From Potentilla sterilis (taxonomy: Eukaryota > Streptophyta > Magnoliopsida > Rosales > Rosaceae): DNA of 64,000 nt. The notes beneath the pieces are model-generated. The model saw nothing but the letters and a program-made list of their open reading frames with translations, searched no databases and was not told where the DNA came from. Positions within the stretch are counted from its first letter, which is position 1. Every line of letters starts with the position of its first letter. Location: assembly GCA_963682095.1 (NCBI GenBank), contig OY821755.1:26156010-26220009 (forward strand), written 5' to 3'. Made by a program: the position numbers and the translations under genes. Of this stretch, positions 22,936-31,988 are shown one piece after another.

Positions 22936-24979
22936 ATGAATATTGGTTGGACACAAGAGATTGAGGAGAGATTGAACCGAATTTGTAACCGAGAACAAGA
23001 GGAACAAATACCACCTAGCATGGCACCATCAGAGCATCAGTTTGTATCTCCCACCTCATCACTTTTTGACAGAGATTTTGTTGCACCACCATCACCATTT
23101 CCCTCGGAAGCTTCTTGTGAACTTAATCCTTTGTTTCACGAAAATCCAGAGTTCGAGTTGTTACAAAGCCCCTTTCCAATTAACTTTCAGAACTTTGACT
23201 TACCTGATCCAGTACTCTGAATGACTTCACTAAGGGAGGAGAATGGTCAAGTTGATGCACCACAAGGAGAAAAGGTGAGGCCGAGTAATGTCACATACCC
23301 GACCGTTGCAACTGGCAAGTTGGCAGAGTTTGAGCTAAAAGGTGGATTCATTCACCAATTTCCTAAGTTCTATGGACTCAGTGGAGAGGATCCAAACCGT
23401 CATATCCAGAAGTTTGAGTTCAGATGTGAAACCATGTGTCCAACTGGAGCAGATTTGCAACATGTGAGGATGAAAGCTTTTCCATTCTCACTTGAAGATA
23501 GGGCAGCAGAATGGTTCTTTACTATCCCACCTGGCAAGATGACATCATGGAATACCATGGTAAAGGAATTTCTCACGAAGTACTTTCCCTCATCAAGGGT
23601 GACTCAGATTAGGAAGGAAATCACATCGATCAGACAAGAACCAGATGAAGCTTTTGGTGTGTACTATGATAGGTACAAAGCTTTGGTGGCAACGTGTCCT
23701 AATCATGGGATACATGAGGGACTTCTATTACAATATTTCTATGAGGAAAGCGCCCTATGGAGCGTCGATTTCTTGATTCAGCTACTGGAGGATCACTAAT
23801 GGAAAAGAGCAAAGAGGAAGTTAAGAATTTGTTGGAGATGAATTTCACTAATCAACAACAGTTCGGGTCTATTTCTTCTAGGCGTGTAAATGAGGTTAGT
23901 GGCTTTGAGGAGTCAAATTCTGTTAAGGAACTTAGGGAAGACGTTGGGAAGTTGACACAGATGATGTCTCAGATGATGAAACAGAAGCAAGCCCAAGTCT
24001 GTGGGGTTTGTAGTTTGGAAGGACATGCAACTGACGTGTGTCCTCAATTGGGAAAGGATGAGAACTATGAGAAAGCCAATGCTATTAGTTTTCAAGGGCA
24101 GCAACGTCCCAACACCTTTATCAACTTTAGCCCCAGGTACAATGATCATCCCAACTTCAGGTGAGCTAATAATGACAATGTGCTTAGGCCAAATGTTCAG
24201 CAGAATACATCCTACCAACCGAGGGCAGCCGCACCTTTCCAAAGGACACAAGCTCCATTTCAAGCTCCCTATGCCGCACCTACACAAATGGGAGCCCCTA
24301 CCCCATATGATGATGTCTTGAAGTCACTAGTTATGGGGCAGAATCAACTCAACACCTCCACCCAAGCATTGTTGGCGTCTCAACAAACAAACGCCAAGGA
24401 TATTTCAGAGTTGAAGAATCAAATGGGGCAGGTGGTAGACTTTATGAGGCAGTTCAATGAGCAAGGGAAACCCTCCAATGTGATCAAGAACCCCAAAAGG
24501 GAACAAGCTCAAGCCATAACCACAAGGAGTAGTAAAGTTCTTGAGGGGCCGGTTCCAAGAGTTGAGAAGAAGAGAACTACCCTAAGAAAGATGGGGGCAG
24601 CCATGCATGATGACGAGGAGGACGAGCAAATGGAGGCTCACGGCAAGCTAGAGACACACGGCAATGAGGCCGAGCAGAAGATAAGCAAGGATGAGCTCGA
24701 GCCAATGAAGAAAAGAGACCTTGAGAAGGATCCTACTACCTCCAAACTTGAGGCACCAAAGGTAAACGACCCTAACTCAAATGGTTTAGTTAATACTAAC
24801 CCAAATTCGTGTCTACCTTTTCCCTCAAGGTTTGCAAAGACTAAGAAGGACAAGTCAGATGAGGAGGTACTTGATATATTCAGGCGTGTGGAGATCAACA
24901 TACCCTTGTTGGAGTGCATCAAGCAGATCTCAAAGTATGCGAAATTTTTGAAGGAGTTGTGCACCACAAGGAGGCATAC
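22936..24979 (+). pseudogene. Broken gag of element C, 5' piece
   Basis: Related to the 878-residue Gag-protease at 29346 but disabled. The ATG at 22936 is taken by homology; an out-of-frame ATG lies at 22919. A TGA at 23218-23220 interrupts after about 94 codons, where homologues have Arg. A small indel near 23745 shifts the frame after the motif YFYE. A second TGA at 24162-24164 replaces a Trp of the homologues. The gag core (about 23470-23750) and the zinc knuckle CGVCSLEGHATDVCP (about 23998) are recognisable. At 24979, after ...TRRHT, the nested block begins; the 5 bases CATAC (24975-24979) are repeated at 57705. Confidence 0.92.
24975..24979 (+). other. Target-site duplication, left copy (CATAC)
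   Basis: CATAC of the gag of C directly before LTRa. The second copy is at 57705-57709 directly after LTRd. Five bases is the usual duplication for Ty3/gypsy integrases. Confidence 0.92.
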
Positions 24980-26150
24980 TGATAGGAGCATAAAATGCGA
25001 CGTTCTTAATATGTTTTTATCCCCATTTATGCATTTATTATCCCTTATTGTTGTAATATAGAGTCATTGAGTCGTGTTAGAGTCGTTGGCAAGTGTTGGT
25101 GAATAAACTGAGCTAAAAATGCAGAAATGTCGATTTTTGAAGAGTTTTAGTTTAAGTAGGATTCCTTGTGGTACTAGGAATCCTGTTTGGACTAGGAAAC
25201 CTGTTTTGACTAGGAAACTTGTCGGAATTGATTTCTTTATCTTTCGTCGTTTCTAATATTTGTGTGGATGTGGTTTGTGCTATAAAATGATAAAATGCAT
25301 AATTATGGTGGAGTCCTCATTGAACTAGGATTCCTAATAAGAGTTTGATTTAACTAGGACTCCTTTTTCAAGTAGAAATCTATTTGGAAAAGGAATCCTT
25401 ACTAAAGTAGGAATCCCAGTTGGATAAGGATTCTACGAGTTTGAGTCCTAATTGAAGTCTACGAGTGAAGAGTTTTAGTCGAACAAGGAGTCTACAAACG
25501 CTCGACGTTTTTGAATCGTCGAAAGAATTTCATTGAAAATACAACTCCTTGTTGGACTAGGATTCCTTATCTATCTAGGACTCTTACTCATGATAATTGT
25601 GCTACATCTTTTTATCTTCTTTTTAATTTAATTCTTATTCTTATTTTCAGGAATTAAAGAGAAGATTAATGGAGGATTTTTGAGAGAATTTTCGGTGGAA
25701 AAGAAATGATGCTTGCCGGCCAAGATAAGAGAAGGAGGAAACCAAATTGGATTTGGTTTCCTTGTAACATTTTGCAAGGGACTCTTTGCCGAATTAAAGG
25801 AGAACTTATTGAAGATAAATCAAGGAGGCCGGCCAAGATAAGAGAAGGAGGAAGAATTAATTCTATTTTACATAGAATTTTCGGAAAAGAAAAGAAAAGA
25901 GAAAAGAGGGGAATGCATGTGGACTGAATTATGGCTTTGTGCAATAACTTGGTGCCGAATTAAAGAAGTTTTACTTGAAGAAAATTGAAGATTTAATTCG
26001 GCAATTGCATGGAAAAGAAGACCTAGCCGAATTAAAAGAAGACATGATATTTCGGATTGCTTGAAGATTAAGTTTTGCCGAAACCAAAACCTAATTGGTT
26101 TCGGTTTCTTGTGCACTACTCATTGCCGAACCCTAGCCCTTTCTCTCCTC

Positions 26151-26158
26151 TATATATA
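26151..26158 (+). promoter_or_regulatory. TATA box of LTRa
   Basis: CTCCTCTATATATACACAC, about 1.17 kb into the LTR. Transcription is expected to start shortly downstream. Confidence 0.7.
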
Positions 26159-26330
26159 CACACTTTGTATTCATAAAAAGGATCTCCCTTTCCTCACTTT
26201 TACCTTACCGAATCCCTGCCAAATTATTTCCACAAATTATATACCAAGGAGCAAAGCCGAATCCACCTTCCATCTCTCACAAAAATCCACCATCACCAAT
26301 CCTTGCCGAAATCTTCATAAGGTTGTAATC

Positions 26331-26483
26331 ATGGATTGTATTATTTTGGTTTTTATTACTTTGTATTTAAACATAACTTTGTCTATGAAGTATGTTTTGG
26401 TTTATGGATTTAATTTCGGTATTGATAATCATATATGGGATCTTTGGATCTTTGTTATAAATGTTTGGGATTTTTATATATGA
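26331..26483 (+). other. 50-codon hydrophobic ORF inside LTRa
   Basis: Starts MDCIILVFITL and ends WDFYI. It begins about 170 bases after the TATA box, so it would be an upstream ORF on the element RNA. Copies occur at 38232-38384, 50091-50243, 56766-56918 and, with at least two changes, 5267-5115 on the minus strand. Very rich in aromatic and aliphatic residues, which may simply reflect T-rich DNA. No family recognised. Confidence 0.35.
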
Positions 26484-27275
26484 TTGCCGATTTATGCATG
26501 TGATATGATTAAATATGTTGTATGGGCAGTAGTTTTTAGCATGTTTTCTTGATTTTAATTAGGTTTATTTCCTTAATTCGTGTGGAACCGAAGGAGATAT
26601 CTAGATGCATTCGATGGCCATGAGTGTTATCTAGGTATTAAATTCATATTCCGATTTAATACATGTTGAATTACACGCATGTTGGATTTGACATGTATTA
26701 ATCTAAGGGTAAGAGTAATTATGGAAATTTACATGTCGATGTGAGATGGGTGACGCCATACTTGCTAACATGTTCCAATTCGACATATTGTGCTTATGTG
26801 CTAATTGTGTTTAATTTCTACGCATTGTGTTATTAAACTGATTAGTACCATGTTTAGGATTACACGCATGTTGGATTCTAAATACTTGTGATGTTTTGAA
26901 TAATTAGAATAACCGCATTGGCTCTAATTAAATTGGAACTTAATTGATCTTGAATTTGATATTTGCTGCTGCCCTATTACTTGTTTTAATTTTATTGCAT
27001 GTATAATGTGATTTGTGTTTGGTGATTGTGTGAAAGGTGATGATCAATTGTATATAATAATCTAGGAATTAATTTTCGTAAATTAGCAGGTAAATAAATT
27101 AAAGAAATCGTAAACCCCCTTTAAATACAATACTTTGTGTGATTGAAAGCCCTTGATTTCCCCGGATAGAACGATCCCTACTTGTCCTAACTACAATTGA
27201 CAAAAGAAGGGTATTATTTGTATGAGATTGTTTTGCAGGTACAAATTGTGCACGCATTATGGTCCCATCAGTTTT

Positions 27276-27293
27276 TGGCGCCGTTGCCGGGGA
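27276..27293 (+). other. PBS, type 1 element
   Basis: Exact TGGCGCCGTTGCCGGGGA, five bases after the end of LTRa. Confidence 0.92.
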
Positions 27294-29345
27294 AATTATA
27301 ATATTTTGATTCATAAAGTGTTGTTTGTAACTTTGTATAATTGTAAATTATTTAATTTCTGCAATAGTTTTGGGAATTGTATTAATAGGATTTTCGGAAA
27401 TGTAATAGTAAATAGGTTAATTTTCCGATTTTTATTTTTGTTTTTATTTTTGATTTTTGGTTTTTGCTCTTAATTGCCGATTTGTATGTATTATTGTGAT
27501 GTTGATACACCTAGATAATTTCTAGGAAGGTGGTAGTTTTTGTGTATGCTTGTAGTTTATTGTAGTTTCTAAAGTGTAACATGTAGGTGAAGCCTCTTTT
27601 GTTGATCATAACCATAACCCTTCATACGAGTGATGCCATGTTAGGTATGTTTTTGTGTAGATTGGGAAACGGGCCCTGCAATGTTGGAATTAGTCCATCG
27701 TTGGCCCCCCACGCATAAAGACGCTAACTTGGTATTATTTTTATGAGGTTGAGGGCGGTTTTAATCAACACTTGAGACCGCTAGGGATCCGAGTTTATTT
27801 TACCAAGTATAGGGCAAGTTATTTTCATTGAATGGTGCGAGGTTTGTAAAACTGGTTCTCAAGACCCATAGACTGATGTTCATTCTCTGTGAGTGAGTCG
27901 ATAGGGGACTTGTCCTCCGTGGTTAAAAACTTTGAGACCTGCCTTGTTCCTAAAGAGAGTTTACTCTCCGTGAATCTTAACGACATCGCCTTAGAAAAGT
28001 AAAATACGTTCGACCTAGACGACAGCTTGTGCCGAAGCATCACCTCACTTTAGACGCTAGAAAATAACTTAAGCATATGTGGAATCTATTTTTCTTCAAA
28101 AAGGTAAAATTCGTCTTTAATTTTTGAGGTATATCGGAATAAGCATGATACTACCTTGGACTGTTTCAGCCCATTGCACTGTTATCTCCTCTGCTCCACG
28201 TACCTCGAATTTTAAAGTTGTGTGAATAAAAGACACCTAGAAATCCTAAGTTTCGGCAATCATAATACTTACATAATCGATGTAATTTAAAAACCAAACC
28301 AACATAGATACTTGTACAAAAAAAAAAAAATTTCGTGTGATGTGCATAACTAGTTTAAATTGTTAGGGAGTTTTGAAAGTCTATTTGTGTTAAGTTTGTT
28401 TATGATTTTGAGGGGAAGAGGAATAGGTAAGGTCACTAATGTTGCTTTTAGCCTTAACCCTTCATACTAGCGCTTGCGTTTTTATGAGGTTGAGGGCGGC
28501 TTTTATGCACTTTAGTGGAACTGACAACATAAGGTTCTCAACTGAGTAAGGGGCAATCATAGTTCGTTTGTTCTAATTTTGGTATTGAGGTTTGTTTAAC
28601 TAGATCTCAAGGCCCACAGACTGATGTTCATTCTCTGTGAGTGAGTCGATTGGGAGTTCGCTCTCCGTGGCAACCAACAACGAGTCTTGCCTCACTCCAT
28701 TATTAGTACTTTCATTCTAGCCTTCTGAAACCACGGAATCTTGTGTCTAGTCGATAGACCTAGGCCGCACGTCCACCGAGCTTCAGAATCTTAAATGAGT
28801 TTGACATCAGTAAATTTTTAATCTCACAAGAAAATGTTTCTTGGTTTGAATTTTTGAGGTATATCGGATCAAGCATGATACTACCGGGGGCTGTATCAGT
28901 CCATTGCACCGTTATCTCCTCTGCTCCACGTACTTTGAAAATTCGAACAAATCATATAGCAATTTAATTAGGGATACATAAAACACATTTTTCTTTTGTT
29001 TATACTTGTGAAATTGAGTGAATCTTATTTGTGAATTTCGTGTGATATACATCTTTGTAATATACTTGTAACTTTTTCATGTAACATATACTTGCAAATT
29101 TTCGTTTGTCATTATACATTTACACATTGAACTTTTATGTAATAGACTTTAAATTTTTTCTTACACTTATACATACTTGAAATTTCGTGTAACATTTTTA
29201 CATATTTATAGTTAAATTTTCGTTGATACTTATACTTGTGTGATATATTTACCCTAACACTAATTGTTACATACTAACTATACACGTTTGTTTTCTTTAT
29301 AAATTCATTTGTTAAACACCTCGAAATTTAAATAATTTCAGGTAC
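27294..29345 (+). other. Leader with duplicated module, type 1
   Basis: 2.05 kb, non-coding. Two modules share an ordered set of landmarks: AACCCTTCATAC, GGTTGAGGGCGG, GTTCATTCTCTGTGAGTGAG, then GAGGTATATCGGA and CTCCTCTGCTCCACGTAC. They end near 28205 and 28935. A good splice donor AG/GTAAGG at 28425-28432 and an acceptor TTTCAG/GTAC at 29336-29345 would define a 915-base AT-rich leader intron (28427-29341). Confidence 0.75.
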
Positions 29346-31982
29346 ATGAATCTTGGTTGGTCACAAGAGATTGAGGATAGGTTGAAAAGAATTTGCAACC
29401 AAGAAGAAGAAGAGCCAGTTTTGCCGAGCACTTCTACACCAGAACATCAGTTTGTTTCTCCCACCTCATCACTTTTCAACCGAAATTTTGTTGCACCACC
29501 ATCACCATTTCCATCAGAAGCTTCGTGTGAACTAAACCCTTTGTTTCACGAAGAACCAGAATTCGAGCTACTCCATAGTCCAATACCAATTCAGTACTTG
29601 AACTTTGATTTACCTGATCCTACATTCAGAATGACTTCACTAAGAGAGGAGAATGGTCAGGTAGATGCGCCACAAGGAGGAGTAGTAAGACCGAGTAATG
29701 TAACATATCCTGCAGTTGCACCTGGCAAGTCAGGAGAATTTGAGTTGAAAGGTGGATTTATCCACCAATTGCCTAAGTTTTATGGACTCAGTGGAGAGGA
29801 TCCTAACCGCCACATTCAGAAGTTCGAATTCAGATGTGAGTCAATGTGCCCAACTGGGGCAGACTTACAACATGTGAGGATGAAGGCGTTTCCTTTTTCA
29901 TTGGAGGATAGGGCGCAAGAGTGGTTTTATGCTATACCACCTGGGAAGATGATTTCTTGGACTACAATGGTGAGGGAATTTCTCACCAAGTACTTTCCAT
30001 CATCAAGGGTGACACAGATCAGGAAGGAGATCACCTCGATCAGACAAGAGCCAGATGAGAGCTTCGATGTGTACTATGATAGGTACAAGGCTTTGGTGGC
30101 AACGTGTCCTAATCATGGGATACGTGAGGGTCTTCTTCTACAATACTTTTATGAAGGGTTGCGTCCCTTGGAGAGGAGATTCTTAGATTCAGCAGCTGGT
30201 GGATCTTTAATGGAGAAAAGTAGAGAGGAAGTTAAGAATTTGTTGGAGATGCATTTCACTAATCAACAACAATTCGGGTCTACTTCCTCTAGGCGAGTCA
30301 GTGAGGCCAGCGGTTATGAGGAATCAAGTGTTGTCAAGGAACTTAAGGAAGATGTTGGGAAACTCACTCAAATGATGTCTCAGTTTATGAAGCAGAAACA
30401 TGCCCAAGTCTGTGGGGTATGTAGCATGGAGGGGCATTCATCAGATGTGTGTCCACAAGTTGGTGGAGGAGATAATTTTGAGGAAGCCAATGCAATTGGT
30501 TTTCAAGGGCAGCAACGTCCCACTTTTCAGAACTTCAACCCCAGATTTAATGATCACCCTAATTTTAGGTGGGCTAACAACAACAATGTGCAGAACCCTA
30601 CACATGTGGCGCCACCACAAGCTAATCAAGGAGGAAATGTGTTTCAACCAAGACCTCAAGGGCAATACCAAGGGTTTGCAAGACCCCAGCAGCAACAATT
30701 CTACAACAATAATGCACAAGCATCGTCAAATCCCAACTATGACGCCATGCTTAAGTCTTTGAACGATGCAACTCATACATTGTTGCAATCTACAACCTCG
30801 AACACCAAGGACATTTCTGAGTTGAAGAATCAGATGGGGAAGGTTGTGGATTTCATGGGGCAGATTCAGGAGCAAGGAAGATTACCTGGAGGAGTGATAA
30901 AGAACCCCAAGAATGAGCAAGCAAATGCAATTACCACAAGGAGTGGTAAAGTTTTGAAGGGGCCGGCACTCAAGGAGGTTGAGGACGTGTTTGTGGATCA
31001 TCATGATGATGGTGATGACGTGCTAGAGCATGTTGATGCCGAGCAAGAGAGGGAGACACTCGGCAATAATGAGGTGCACGGCAATGATGATGATTCAAAC
31101 GGCAATGAGGCCGAGAGGAGCAAACCGAGCAAGGCTGAGCTCGAGAAAATGAAGAATAGGGACATGGAAAAAGATCCCGCTACCTCAGAGACACACAAGG
31201 TGAATAATTCTAACTCAAGTGGATTAGTTAATGCTAACCAATCTTCTTGTTTGCCTTTTCCTTCCAGGTTTGCAAAATCAAAGAAGGAGAAATCAGATGA
31301 GGAGGTACTTGACATTTTCAGACGTGTGGAGGTGAATATTCCCCTTTTGGAATGCATCAAGCAGATTCCAAAGTATGCCAAGTTCTTAAAAGAGCTATGC
31401 ACAACAAGGAGGCATACTAGAGAGGAGCAGGTGGTGAAGATGAGTGAGACGGTCTCAGCCGTTCTCCAAAGAAAGCTTCCACCTAAAATGAAAGACCCTG
31501 GCAGCTTTTCTGTGCCATGTAAAATTGGACAATTTAATTTTGATAAAGTTTTGCTAGACTTAGGGGCTTCAATTAATGTAATGTCTTATAATGTGTATAA
31601 GTCCCTAGGTTTAGGCGAGTTGAAAAAGGACAATGTGATCATTCAACTCGCCGATAGGTCTAACAAATATCCTGAGGGATATGTTGAGGATGTTCTTGTG
31701 CAGGTAAATAATCTGATATTTCCTGCAGATTTCTATGTGCTTCAAATGGAGGAGTCGCCCATTAATTCCACTCAACTTTTGTTGGGGCGACCATTTATGA
31801 GGACAGCAAGAACGAAAATTGATGTGGCTGAAGGCAATCTCACCATGGAGTTCGATGGTGAAGTAATTGGCTTCAACATCTTTGAGGCCATGAGGTATCC
31901 AATTTCTGATTTAAAACCTTGCTATAATGTTGATGTAGTTGATTCTATTGCGCAGGTTTTATCAGAAACTTTGGATCAATAG
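29346..31982 (+). CDS. gag-pro: Gag-protease polyprotein, copy 1 (878 aa)
   Basis: Makes the capsid/nucleocapsid protein and the aspartic protease of an Athila-type element; acts in cytoplasmic virus-like particles. Visible parts: gag core at about residues 180-275 (AFPFSLEDRA, FLTKYFPSSR), a charged helical stretch at about 327-352, a CCHC zinc knuckle at 356-369 (C-x2-C-x4-H-x4-C), a Gln/Asn-rich stretch at 385-455, an acidic linker at 540-610, and protease with DLGAS at 738-742 and LLLGRPF at 811-817. DLGA instead of D-S/T-G is usual in the Athila lineage. The ATG follows the acceptor-like TTTCAG/GTAC. The frame ends at UAG (31980-31982) in the context CAA-UAG-CAA-CUA, and pol continues in the same frame, so Gag-Pro-Pol is probably made by readthrough. 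Intact. Confidence 0.95.
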   Translation: MNLGWSQEIEDRLKRICNQEEEEPVLPSTSTPEHQFVSPTSSLFNRNFVAPPSPFPSEASCELNPLFHEEPEFELLHSPIPIQYLNFDLPDPTFRMTSLREENGQVDAPQGGVVRPSNVTYPAVAPGKSGEFELKGGFIHQLPKFYGLSGEDPNRHIQKFEFRCESMCPTGADLQHVRMKAFPFSLEDRAQEWFYAIPPGKMISWTTMVREFLTKYFPSSRVTQIRKEITSIRQEPDESFDVYYDRYKALVATCPNHGIREGLLLQYFYEGLRPLERRFLDSAAGGSLMEKSREEVKNLLEMHFTNQQQFGSTSSRRVSEASGYEESSVVKELKEDVGKLTQMMSQFMKQKHAQVCGVCSMEGHSSDVCPQVGGGDNFEEANAIGFQGQQRPTFQNFNPRFNDHPNFRWANNNNVQNPTHVAPPQANQGGNVFQPRPQGQYQGFARPQQQQFYNNNAQASSNPNYDAMLKSLNDATHTLLQSTTSNTKDISELKNQMGKVVDFMGQIQEQGRLPGGVIKNPKNEQANAITTRSGKVLKGPALKEVEDVFVDHHDDGDDVLEHVDAEQERETLGNNEVHGNDDDSNGNEAERSKPSKAELEKMKNRDMEKDPATSETHKVNNSNSSGLVNANQSSCLPFPSRFAKSKKEKSDEEVLDIFRRVEVNIPLLECIKQIPKYAKFLKELCTTRRHTREEQVVKMSETVSAVLQRKLPPKMKDPGSFSVPCKIGQFNFDKVLLDLGASINVMSYNVYKSLGLGELKKDNVIIQLADRSNKYPEGYVEDVLVQVNNLIFPADFYVLQMEESPINSTQLLLGRPFMRTARTKIDVAEGNLTMEFDGEVIGFNIFEAMRYPISDLKPCYNVDVVDSIAQVLSETLDQ

Positions 31983-31988
31983 CAACTA
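31977..31988 (+). promoter_or_regulatory. Stop-codon readthrough signal between protease and RT (copy 1)
   Basis: CAA TAG CAA CTA fits the tobamovirus-type leaky stop consensus UAG-CAR-YYA. Both sides are in one frame (29346 and 31983). Copy 2 has the same at 43836-43847. In decayed element C the last codon is CGA (58281-58283), which breaks the consensus. Confidence 0.8.

Larger units (their letters stand above)
24980..27270 (+). repeat. LTRa, outer 5' LTR (type 1, 2291 bp)
   Basis: TGATAGGAGCATAAAATGCG to ...GGTCCCATCA. Nearly identical to LTRd. The few differences noticed include CTTGTCC against CTTGGCC near the end. U3 (about 25140-25600) is built of AGGATTCCT-like repeats. Confidence 0.93.
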
